Assembly (NCBI GenBank): GCA_964585575.1
Contig: CAZPEM010000011.1
Coordinates: 1-38,030, forward strand
DNA: 38,030 bases
DNA from: UBA4655 sp964585575
GTDB taxonomy: Bacteria; Planctomycetota; Planctomycetia; Pirellulales; UBA1268
Direction: 5' to 3'
Part shown: piece by piece, positions 7,549 through 15,635 of the stretch
Numbering within the stretch: the first letter of the stretch is position 1
Layout: each line of letters starts with the position of its first letter
Program-made: the position numbers and the translations under genes
Notes under the pieces: model-generated
The model's database searches: none
Seen by the model: only the letters and a program-made list of their open reading frames with translations
What the model was told of the DNA's origin: nothing

Positions 7549-10500
7549 ATGCGATCGTTCGGCCCACTGTTCGTGATCGCCATGCTCCTGGCCGGCTGGA
7601 ACGCTGCCGCCCGGGATGCCACCACCCCCGAAGTCCGGCGGCTGTCCTTCAAGACCTGGCCGTCCGAGCCGCTGGCCCTGGATGCGGAGGGAAGGCTGCT
7701 GGCGGTCCGCACGTCCTGCGAGTGCGTCGTCTACGACCTCGAGACGAATGCAGAACGGCACCGCTGGAACGACGGGACGAGCGTCGTGCAGTTCAGCCGC
7801 GATGGCCGATTCCTCCTGGCCACCGGCCCGAACCGCGTGACGCTGTGCGACACCGAGGGCTTCGGCGAGCGGGTGCGGATCACCGGCAACCCGCCGGACT
7901 GGCGGACCAGGTCCGGATCGTACCGGCCCCGGCCGGTCATCAGCGACGATGCACAACTCATCGCCATTCCCAACGATCGGAGATGCTTCGACCGGGAGCA
8001 GCCGGCGGGGATGCGGATATATGACGGCGACGGACGGCTGCGGCACACGCTGCCGCTTCCCGACGAGGCCGCGGTCAACCATGCCGAGTTCCTGCGGGGT
8101 GACAGGCTGTTGCTTTCCTACGTGAACGTGGAGGGGCAGCGACGAGACTTTCGCTACGAGCTCTGGAACCCACAGACCGGCCAATGCATCCATGCCTTCC
8201 CGCGCGGCGAAGTCGCGATCGGAACGCCCGGTGGACGTCTGATCGCCGTCGGCAGGCGGTGGCCGACACCCTGGCGTCTCCGGGACGAGCGGCCGACGGC
8301 GATGAAACTGGCGATCCACGAGATCGACTCCGGCAGGCAGCTGGGCGTCCTCGAAGACCCCGCGACACTCACGGATTTCGTCTGGCATCCCCAGGGAACC
8401 AGACTCCTGGCGGCCGTCGGCGATCGAGTGGTCGAGTGGGACATGACCATGATCGGCGGCGACTTCGTCGTCACGTTCGACGTCGACGAGGGCCGTCCCC
8501 ATGCCAGCGTCGCCTACGCCCCCGATGGGCGGCGGCGGTACGCGACGATCGAGGAGCCCAACGGCGTGGACGACGACGCGGAGTATCTGCTCCGCGGCTG
8601 GGACGCGGCCACGGACGAGCGGCTGCCGATCGGCAGGGTCGTCGTGGGTATCAATTCGTTCGCGGACGTTGTCTTCCTGCCGAAGCAGGACCGCTTCATC
8701 AACATGGCGGCGGGCTGGAAGACCGAGATCCGCGACGTACACACGGGCAAGACGGTCCAGACGATCCCGGACCATCCTGCCCCGGTCTCCACCGTGGCCT
8801 TTCTGGACGACGATCACTTCCTCATCGACGACCTGCTGACCGACGGGGTGACGGGAAACCAGCGGCGGTGGCGTCTTCCGGGTTACTCCCACAACGGCTC
8901 GCATACGGCCATCCGCAGCGGCCGTGCCGTGTTGTCGTGCAGCACGGGTGTCTTCATCACCGACGCGGCGTCCGGCATCACGACGTGGCGGATGGGGCCA
9001 TATGGGTTTCACGGGCCGCGGGACTTCGCGGCCGATCCGGACGGCCGCCGGCTGGTGATCGCCACCAACATCGAGTACGGGACCGAGTCGCGGCTCATCG
9101 TGCTCGATCCGTCACGGCCCGACGAACCGCGAGTGCTGCACCGCCACGCCACGGCGGTCGCCGTCCGGCCGGATGCCCGCACGTTCCTCGCGGCATCGCA
9201 TGCCGCGATCGACGAGCTCGACATCGAAACCGGGGAACCAGAGCGAGCGTTCCCTGCCCCGCCGGGCCGCGTCCTCTGCATCGCCTGGTCCACGGACGGC
9301 TCGCGAATCCTCGCGGGCGGCGTTCGCGGGCACGACGACGTGAACCAGCCGATCACGCCCGAGGACGCCGGCTGGGCGGTCGTCATCGATGCCGCCACGG
9401 GCCGCACCACCGCGCTCGAGGGGCACACCGGGCCCGTGACCACAGGGGTCTTCAGCCCGGATGGCCGCCGCTGTGCGACGGGATCACTCGACACGACGAT
9501 CCGGCTCTGGGCGACGGCCTCGGGCGAGGAGATTCGATGTTTTCGGGGGCATCGGGGCCCCGTCCGCCGGATCGCCTGCAGCCCGCGCGGCGACCGCCTC
9601 CTCACCGCCGCCGACGACGGCGCCGCGATGTGGAATCTGGCCGGCGTCGTCGATCCAGCGATCCCGCCGGCAACGCTTGCAAGAACGTTTCAGGTCGTCG
9701 AGACGGTCAATGCCGGCGATGGCCCCGCTGCAACAGCGAGCAGGGTGTTGCCTGCCTCCTGGGGTGCCTCCGTCCCGTCCCCGCCCGCCGCCCGGGTCGG
9801 CTGGCCCGTTGTCCGCGTGGGGAATGAACTGGACGACCGGATCGACCGATTCTGGTTGAAGCACGCGAAGACCGTGGCCACGGTGCCCGTCGCGGACGAG
9901 CCTGCCGCTCCGCCGTCGTTCCCCGGCCATCAGCTGCTCGGAACCAGCGGCGACGGCCGCCGGCGGCTGCTCGAGTCCCCGCCCCCCCGCGGGCGGTCGA
10001 TCCTCGTCGCGGACGAGCGAGACCGCGTTCTCGCCCGTGTCGACGCCCATCTCGCCGGGGGCGAGGCCGCCGCCATCGCGCCCGCGGGCGATGCGTTCTT
10101 CATCGTGCGTCGGGTCGCCGCGCCACCGCGGCCTCGGGCCGACGGCCGCTACCAGATCACGGTCTACGACTCCGCCACCGGACTGGCGACCCGCACGTTC
10201 GAGCCTTTCGCCGCCTGGAACGTGCATGCGGCCCGCATCGACCCGCTCGGCCGCACGCTCCTGCTGCAGATCAACAACGACGTCCTCGACCTGCGCGACT
10301 TCGCGACGGGCCGGCAACTCGCCCGGATCGAAGCCCCGCTGCTGCACGCGGCCTACAGTCCCGACGGCCGCTTCATCGTGACGCACCGAGGCTCCCGGTC
10401 GGCGGTCGAACTTCGCGATCCGCGTTCACTGGAGGTGATCCGCACCCTGGAGAATCATCTCCCCGTCCATTGGTGTCGTGCGACGCCCGATGGGCGCCGG

Positions 10501-10821
10501 CTGCTCGTGGGTCAGTCATACGCAGACCACGTCGAACTGGTCACGTCCTGGGACGTGGATCGCGGCACGAGACTGGGGAGCCAGTGTGGCCCCGCGGCTG
10601 CGGCCGTGGCGGGCACGTTTTCGGCCGACGGACGCCTGTACTTGGTGGAAAACCGCCTGCACGTGTGGTCGCTGTGGGACGTGGAACGGGGCCGCATCCG
10701 CTGCGTCGTCGTGTCGCGGAGCTACTCCCCGCTGGACACCCCCGTGTTCGGCTCCGACGGCGAGTCGCTCCACCGCGGGTCGCCGGACGGACCGCGGCTC
10801 TGGCCAACCGGCGATCACTGA
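7549..10821 (+). CDS. Very large secreted WD40/beta-propeller protein
   Basis: The protein has 1090 residues. The signal peptide is SFGPLFVIAMLLAGWNAAARD. ATG 7549 and ATG 7525 are both possible starts, neither with a strong ribosome site. The body is made of degenerate beta-propeller blades. The clearest two are near residues 620-700: GHTGPVTTGVFSPDGRRCAT with DTTIRLW, then GHRGPVRRIACSPRGDRLL. Similar ...SPDGR/..TPDGR turns recur to the C-terminus (AAYSPDGRFIVTHRGS, CRATPDGRRLLVGQS, GTFSADGRLYLV), so at least two propellers are likely. There is no enzyme motif. It probably works outside the cytoplasm as a binding scaffold. The TIGR03790 gene follows in the same direction after about 120 bp. 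Confidence 0.8.
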   Translation: MRSFGPLFVIAMLLAGWNAAARDATTPEVRRLSFKTWPSEPLALDAEGRLLAVRTSCECVVYDLETNAERHRWNDGTSVVQFSRDGRFLLATGPNRVTLCDTEGFGERVRITGNPPDWRTRSGSYRPRPVISDDAQLIAIPNDRRCFDREQPAGMRIYDGDGRLRHTLPLPDEAAVNHAEFLRGDRLLLSYVNVEGQRRDFRYELWNPQTGQCIHAFPRGEVAIGTPGGRLIAVGRRWPTPWRLRDERPTAMKLAIHEIDSGRQLGVLEDPATLTDFVWHPQGTRLLAAVGDRVVEWDMTMIGGDFVVTFDVDEGRPHASVAYAPDGRRRYATIEEPNGVDDDAEYLLRGWDAATDERLPIGRVVVGINSFADVVFLPKQDRFINMAAGWKTEIRDVHTGKTVQTIPDHPAPVSTVAFLDDDHFLIDDLLTDGVTGNQRRWRLPGYSHNGSHTAIRSGRAVLSCSTGVFITDAASGITTWRMGPYGFHGPRDFAADPDGRRLVIATNIEYGTESRLIVLDPSRPDEPRVLHRHATAVAVRPDARTFLAASHAAIDELDIETGEPERAFPAPPGRVLCIAWSTDGSRILAGGVRGHDDVNQPITPEDAGWAVVIDAATGRTTALEGHTGPVTTGVFSPDGRRCATGSLDTTIRLWATASGEEIRCFRGHRGPVRRIACSPRGDRLLTAADDGAAMWNLAGVVDPAIPPATLARTFQVVETVNAGDGPAATASRVLPASWGASVPSPPAARVGWPVVRVGNELDDRIDRFWLKHAKTVATVPVADEPAAPPSFPGHQLLGTSGDGRRRLLESPPPRGRSILVADERDRVLARVDAHLAGGEAAAIAPAGDAFFIVRRVAAPPRPRADGRYQITVYDSATGLATRTFEPFAAWNVHAARIDPLGRTLLLQINNDVLDLRDFATGRQLARIEAPLLHAAYSPDGRFIVTHRGSRSAVELRDPRSLEVIRTLENHLPVHWCRATPDGRRLLVGQSYADHVELVTSWDVDRGTRLGSQCGPAAAAVAGTFSADGRLYLVENRLHVWSLWDVERGRIRCVVVSRSYSPLDTPVFGSDGESLHRGSPDGPRLWPTGDH

Positions 10822-10944
10822 GCCGCAGGCTTGCGAATGGACAACGCCGCGATGGCCCGCGTCTCGCCGTGGGCGACCGGCCGCGTTACGATCAGTTCGG
10901 GCGGGACGACCGCCTCGCCACCGATCCTGCCGAGCCACACCGCC

Positions 10945-12702
10945 ATGCCCTCCCATAACCGAGCCCGCCGCGTGTGGTCGATGGCGACCGCCCTTCTTGC
11001 GGGGCTGCTCGCAGTCGGCCTCCAGCCTTCGGCGATGGGGGGCGGGGGCGCTGAAAACCTCCTGCTCGTCGTGAACGCGGCGAGCGCCGAAAGCATCGCG
11101 GTCGCGAACGCCTACGCCGCGGTGCGGGGAGTGCCGCCGATCAACGTGCTCTTCCTCGACTGGCAGGGCAGCCGGCAGAACGTCGGCATCGCCGAATTTC
11201 GCAGGTCGATCCTCGGGCCGATCAAGTCGGCGATCGAAGCCCGAAGGCTCGCGCCGCAGATCGACATGGTCGTCTACTCCTGCGACTTTCCCTGGCGGAT
11301 CGACTTCGCCGAAGAGCTCCCCAAGGAGCTGGCGACCACCGACAAGTTTCCATCCGGCTCGCTCACCGGCATGACGATGCTCCATGCGGCGGTCGACAGC
11401 GGCGTGCCGGCATGGCTCGATCCCGCGAGCAACCGCTACTGGCGGCCGCTCGACGGCGACGGCATGCCCCGGGAGACGGTCGGCTTCCGCGGCTGGTACG
11501 GATGGGGACCGCAGGGCGAGCTCCTCGAGGCCGGTGGAGTCCGCTACCTGCTTTCCGCGATGCTCGGCGTCACCGACGGGCGGGGCAACACGGTGCCGGA
11601 GATCATCCGTTATCTCTCGGCCTCCGCCGCGGCCGACGGCACCCGCCCGAAGGGCACGATCTACTTCGTGACCAATGGCGACGTCCGCACGAAGACGCGG
11701 AGCGGCGTCTTCGACCAGGCCGTCCGCTCCCTCGTGAAGCTCGGCGTCGCCGCGGAGATCGTCAATGGCACGCTTCCGGTGTCGAAGCGGGACGTGGCCG
11801 GGCTCATGACGGGCACGGCCGACTTCGACTGGCCGCGGTCCGGCAGCACGATCGTGCCGGGGGCCATCTGCGAGAACCTCACGAGCTACGGCGGAATCTT
11901 CACGCCGTCGGCGGGACAGACGCCGCTGTCGGAGTTTCTCCGCGCCGGGGCCGCCGGCTCCAGCGGCACGGTCATCGAGCCCTACGCCCTGCAGGCGAAG
12001 TTTCCGCACGCCTCGATCCAGCTCCACTACGCCCGTGGCGCCACCCTCGCGGAGGCCTTCTACCAGTCGGTCCATTCTCCCTACCAGCTGCTCGTCGTCG
12101 GCGATCCTCTCTGCCGTCCATGGGCCACGATCCCCGAGGTCGACGCGACGATCGGGCCCGACGGCGGCGAGATCGACCCGGGAAAGCCCTGGAGCGGCAC
12201 CGTCGAGATCGTGCCGCGGGCGACGGTGGCGGGGGGCGGCGACGTCGATCGCTTCGAGCTCTTCATCGACGGCCTGCGGTACGCGTTGTGCTCCGCGGGC
12301 GAACGGTTCACGCTCGACACGACGAAGCTGGCGGACGGTCACCACGATCTCCGCGTGGTCGCGATCGAGTCGTCGCCGATCGAGTCGCAGGGACGGTGGG
12401 GCGGTTCCGTGACGTTCGCCAACGGAGGCCGATCCCTCTCGCTGTCGGCGTCGCCGGCCCGCGCGAGGCTCGGCGACACGATCGCCGTGAAGGTCGCCGG
12501 CGAGGACATCGACGGCATGATCGTCTACGCGATGGGCCGCGTGCTCGGGCGGGCCACCGGCTCCGAGTCGACGATCCAGATACCGGCCGATCTGCTCGGC
12601 CTCGGCAAGGTCACACTCCGCGCGACCGGACGCAAGCTCCGAGGCTCCCCGGGCAGCGTGAACGCCACCCCGGTCACCGTGGAAGTCGTCGGCGGCAGGT
12701 AG
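10945..12702 (+). CDS. TIGR03790-family secreted protein
   Basis: The product has 585 residues from ATG 10945; ATG 10981 is an alternative that still keeps a signal segment (ATALLAGLLAVGLQPSA). The body matches the TIGR03790 family: NLLLVVNAASAESIAVANAY near the start, MVVYSCDFPWRIDF, then SSGTVIEPYALQAKFPHASI and AEAFYQSVHSPYQLLVVGDP. The C-terminal 190 residues (from about TIGPDGGEIDPGK) look like beta-sandwich repeats (Ig-like). The biochemical role of the family is unknown. It converges on the histidine phosphatase gene with only 4 bp between the stops. Confidence 0.85.
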   Translation: MPSHNRARRVWSMATALLAGLLAVGLQPSAMGGGGAENLLLVVNAASAESIAVANAYAAVRGVPPINVLFLDWQGSRQNVGIAEFRRSILGPIKSAIEARRLAPQIDMVVYSCDFPWRIDFAEELPKELATTDKFPSGSLTGMTMLHAAVDSGVPAWLDPASNRYWRPLDGDGMPRETVGFRGWYGWGPQGELLEAGGVRYLLSAMLGVTDGRGNTVPEIIRYLSASAAADGTRPKGTIYFVTNGDVRTKTRSGVFDQAVRSLVKLGVAAEIVNGTLPVSKRDVAGLMTGTADFDWPRSGSTIVPGAICENLTSYGGIFTPSAGQTPLSEFLRAGAAGSSGTVIEPYALQAKFPHASIQLHYARGATLAEAFYQSVHSPYQLLVVGDPLCRPWATIPEVDATIGPDGGEIDPGKPWSGTVEIVPRATVAGGGDVDRFELFIDGLRYALCSAGERFTLDTTKLADGHHDLRVVAIESSPIESQGRWGGSVTFANGGRSLSLSASPARARLGDTIAVKVAGEDIDGMIVYAMGRVLGRATGSESTIQIPADLLGLGKVTLRATGRKLRGSPGSVNATPVTVEVVGGR

Positions 12703-12706
12703 GCCT

Positions 12707-13324
12707 TCAGTCGAGGTGGGCCGTCTGGTTGAACGAGACGAGCTCCGGACCAGGCCACGCAAGCAGGCTCACCGCCGCGTTGGCCATCGCGGGCCGGCGA
12801 CCGTCCTCGCCACCGCCGAGCGCCTTGTCGAGGTTCACCATGCGGCGAAGCGCGTGGGTGAGGATCCCGCCGTGGGCCACGACGAGCAGGTTCGCGGCCG
12901 GCCGCTGCGCGATCTCCATGAGCACGGCCTCGCCCCGCTCGGCGAGCGATCGGCGGGACTCGCCGCCCGGAATCGCGTAGTCGGGGTCGCCCGACTTCCA
13001 TCGGGCATGCTCTTCCGGATGAACGCTGTCGAGCTCCGACCAGAGCAGCCCCTGAAAGATGCCTGCATCGAGCTCCTTGAGCCGGTCGTCGACGCGAACG
13101 TCGAGGCCGACCGCGGCGGCGACGATCTCCGCCGTGCGCGAGGCCCTGCGGAGCGGACTCGACCAGATCTCCGCGATCGCCGGCCCTTCCGGAGAGGCAA
13201 ACCAGCGGCCGGCACGGCGGGCCTGCTCGATGCCGAGATCGGTCAGGTCCACGTCGAGCTGCCCCTGCACGCGGCCCTCGACGTTCGAGACGCTTTCGCC
13301 GTGTCGCAGCAGGAATTGCAGCAT
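12707..13324 (-). CDS. Histidine phosphatase (phosphoglycerate-mutase-like) family protein
   Basis: The product has 205 residues from ATG 13324, preceded by GGGAG at about 10 nt; an in-frame start at 13363 would add 13 residues. The catalytic RHG motif is at the very start (FLLRHGESVSN), and the second histidine is in LLVVAHGGILTHAL. Family members hydrolyse phosphomonoesters or act as mutases. The substrate cannot be read from sequence; CobC-like and general phosphatases are alternatives. It is the downstream gene of the thioredoxin-protease fusion, 41 bp after its stop. Confidence 0.88.
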   Translation of the reverse strand: MLQFLLRHGESVSNVEGRVQGQLDVDLTDLGIEQARRAGRWFASPEGPAIAEIWSSPLRRASRTAEIVAAAVGLDVRVDDRLKELDAGIFQGLLWSELDSVHPEEHARWKSGDPDYAIPGGESRRSLAERGEAVLMEIAQRPAANLLVVAHGGILTHALRRMVNLDKALGGGEDGRRPAMANAAVSLLAWPGPELVSFNQTAHLD

Positions 13325-13365
13325 GCAGCCATTCTCCCGGCGCATCGGCGGGCCGTGCCGCAAGC

Positions 13366-14934
13366 TCAGCGGGCCTGGCCGGCCGAGGGCTGAAGCACGA
13401 ACACCTCGCTCTCGGCGTCGGGCGCGTCGCGACCGCGGACGATGCAGATCACCTCGGCCCTGCCGCGATGGCGGCGAACGTGGTCGAGCAGCGCACGCTC
13501 CACCTGCGTGAGGTCCGTGGCCGCCGGGCCAGGCTGCCCGTCGGCGTCACCGACGGCACGCGGGGCCACGGCCTCGGTCGAGGCGGTCGGCACGGCGGCG
13601 TCGCGGTCGCGGCGATCGAACGAGACTGCCGGCATCTCGGCGGGCATGTTCGGCACGACCGAGGCGAGCGGGTCGGCCTTGCCGGCGCCGCCGCTGGGAT
13701 AGGCGCTGCGGTAGACGAAGCCGAGCCCCGACTCCTCGAGCTGGTCGTGGATCGCCGGAAGCGCCGCGAAGAGCCCCTCGTTGTCGGCCGGGTCGGCGGC
13801 GTTGCACACGCCGATGAGGGTGCCATCGGTGGCAAAGAGCCCGCCGCCGCTGCGACCCTGCACCGGCTGGCCGGCCACCTGGAGGTTGGCGGGGCCGAGA
13901 TACTTGTCGATGCCGGTCACGCGGCTGTGGTGGATCGTCGGGTCCTCGCCGCCGTTGCAGCCGACCGTGGCGACCTCGTCCCCAGGACTTATCCGCAGAT
14001 CGACGCCGCCCACGCGGGCCGCCCGGACCGTCTCTTCGGTGAAGACGCTCACGAGCGCGAGATCCCGCTTGAGATCCCACGCGATCACCTGGCCGGCGAG
14101 TCCGCGGGCCTTGTCGCTCGCGAAGAGATCGACCGCGACGCGTCCCCTTCCCTGCGAATCCCGGAAGATGTGGCCGCAGGTGAGGATGAGTGCCTCACCC
14201 TGCCGGCAGTCGATGACGGTTCCCGTGCCCCACGACACGCCCTTGGCATCCTCGACGCGGAGCCTCGCGGTCGCGGCGAGCAGCTTCGCCTCGACCGCTG
14301 GACGGGACGCCACCGACCGGGATGCGGATTCCGCACGGACCGCGGCCGGAGGGGCCGCCTGCGGTGGGCGGGCGGGCGGGCCGGCGATGATCCTGGCCGG
14401 GGGCGCGATCATGGCCGGCGGCGTCGCGTCGGCCCTGATGGATCGCGCCGGCATCGCAGGCTCGATTGCGAGCGGCTCGCGGATGGCGGTCGTCGGCAGC
14501 GGAATCCCGGGGACGCTGACGGCCGGAGCCGCAGCAGCGGCGGCCTTCGCGAACGCCGCATCGATCACGCTTGGACGGCTCTTCGCCATGAGCTGCTCGA
14601 GTTCGTCGAGGGTCGTGACGCCGGAAACGCGGCCCTTCTCCTCACCCTTCACGAGCAGCACGAAGCAGGGCACTCCCGTGATCGCGAACCGCCGCACGAG
14701 GTCCGGCTCACGATCGACATCGATGTGGCGGACGAGCCAGCCCCGCTGTCCGAGCTGCCCGACGACCGGCGCCATCGCCTTGCACGGCCCGCACCACGCC
14801 GCGCCGAAGTCGAGCAGCACGACGTCGCCATGCTGCAGCGGCGGCTGCGATTCCGCCCCTCGGGCCCCCGTGAAAAGGACCGCGAGGACCAGCGCGAACG
14901 GCGTCAGCACGGACGATGAACGCGAAACCGGCAT
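13366..14934 (-). CDS. Secreted thioredoxin - trypsin-like protease fusion
   Basis: The protein has 522 residues from ATG 14934, with GAGAGAG just upstream; the frame stays open to 15006. Order: signal peptide (1-26), thioredoxin domain with active site WCGPC at 47-51 and the cis-Pro loop GVPCF near 88, an Ala/Pro-rich linker (about 130-210), then a chymotrypsin/HtrA-like domain with TCGHIF (His 255), KRDLALVSV (Asp 291) and GRSGGGLF (Ser 362). The triad is complete. A low-complexity C-terminal tail follows. The combination suggests periplasmic redox and proteolytic quality control. Both parts look catalytically intact. It heads a two-gene operon with the phosphatase. Confidence 0.88.
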   Translation of the reverse strand: MPVSRSSSVLTPFALVLAVLFTGARGAESQPPLQHGDVVLLDFGAAWCGPCKAMAPVVGQLGQRGWLVRHIDVDREPDLVRRFAITGVPCFVLLVKGEEKGRVSGVTTLDELEQLMAKSRPSVIDAAFAKAAAAAAPAVSVPGIPLPTTAIREPLAIEPAMPARSIRADATPPAMIAPPARIIAGPPARPPQAAPPAAVRAESASRSVASRPAVEAKLLAATARLRVEDAKGVSWGTGTVIDCRQGEALILTCGHIFRDSQGRGRVAVDLFASDKARGLAGQVIAWDLKRDLALVSVFTEETVRAARVGGVDLRISPGDEVATVGCNGGEDPTIHHSRVTGIDKYLGPANLQVAGQPVQGRSGGGLFATDGTLIGVCNAADPADNEGLFAALPAIHDQLEESGLGFVYRSAYPSGGAGKADPLASVVPNMPAEMPAVSFDRRDRDAAVPTASTEAVAPRAVGDADGQPGPAATDLTQVERALLDHVRRHRGRAEVICIVRGRDAPDAESEVFVLQPSAGQAR

Positions 14935-15286
14935 GCTCTCTCTCCGAACCACCGAATCGATCGCGCCGGACGTTTTCGCCCGGTCGTGGGCCGCGGATAC
15001 TGGCAACGCGTCCGGGACAGAACAAGACCACTTTCACTGTCGCGAAGCCGCTCCAAACTCCCGGCTTGCTGCCGTTGCTTGCGCTGTTCGCCAGGTCGGG
15101 CGGACGTTTTTACAAACGCGGCGTCATGAAAGGCAGAAAGGCACTTGATGGAGACCGCATTGTCGCCGGGGGATCAGACACTCCGTCGATTCGGTGAGGA
15201 TACACCTGAGGCTCCTCCGGTCCGCTCCCCCGGCGTTCAGCATCAGAGTGCCTGTGTGAATCATTCAACACCACGTTTGACCGTGA
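14935..15286. other. Intergenic leader region without supported gene
   Basis: This is the divergent space between the protease fusion (minus) and metG (plus), up to the first structured repeat. Nothing beyond short weak inverted repeats near 15105-15118 (CGTTT/AAACG) is visible. Promoters for both directions should lie here. Confidence 0.4.
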
Positions 15287-15418
15287 GGGGCTGCCCGTGT
15301 GCCCAAGACGGCGTAGCTGACCAGCGAAGCCATGGATGGCGCAGCGCCTGTCAGGTCCGAGCGAACGTAGGCCCGGAAGGCCGGAGTGAGCGTCCGGCGA
15401 GGGCATACGGGCAGCCCC
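15287..15418 (+). repeat. Structured intergenic repeat, copy A
   Basis: Outer arms are GGGGCTGCCCGTGTGCCC (15287-15304) and GGGCATACGGGCAGCCCC (15401-15418), an 18-bp inverted repeat with one mismatch. Inside: stem AGCTGAC (15315-15321) with GTCAGGT (15350-15356, one mismatch), hairpin GCCATGGATGGC (15329-15340), and hairpin GGCC-CGGAA-GGCC (15370-15382). It lies upstream of metG, in the same orientation. Confidence 0.9.
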
Positions 15419-15450
15419 GAACCCGTAGAGTTGACCAGAGTTGACCGTGA

Positions 15451-15581
15451 GGGGCTGCCCGTGCCCAGGAGCCGGCGTATGCCGACGAGCGAAGCAAGGA
15501 TTGCGAAGCGAAGTCGGCATCCGAGCGAGCGAAGCACAGGAGGTGCGCAGCGAGCGTCCGGCGATGGGCACGGACAGCCCC
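15451..15581 (+). repeat. Structured intergenic repeat, copy B
   Basis: Outer arms GGGGCTGCCCGTGCCC (15451-15466) and GGGCACGGACAGCCCC (15566-15581), one mismatch. Inner stem ATGCCGAC (15479-15486) pairs perfectly with GTCGGCAT (15513-15520). Hairpins: GCAA-GGA-TTGC (15494-15504) and GCAC-AGGAG-GTGC (15534-15546). It follows copy A after 32 bp and sits 54 bp before metG. Confidence 0.92.
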
Positions 15582-15635
15582 GAACCCTGCAGAGCAGGTT
15601 CGCCGTGACGGGCAGCCCGCAGTACAATCCGCCCG

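Noticed and set aside
10516..12762. Long minus-strand open frame opposite the WD40/TIGR03790 genes
   Set aside because: Antisense shadow in GC-rich DNA; Arg/Asp/His-rich without any domain, while the plus strand carries recognisable families.
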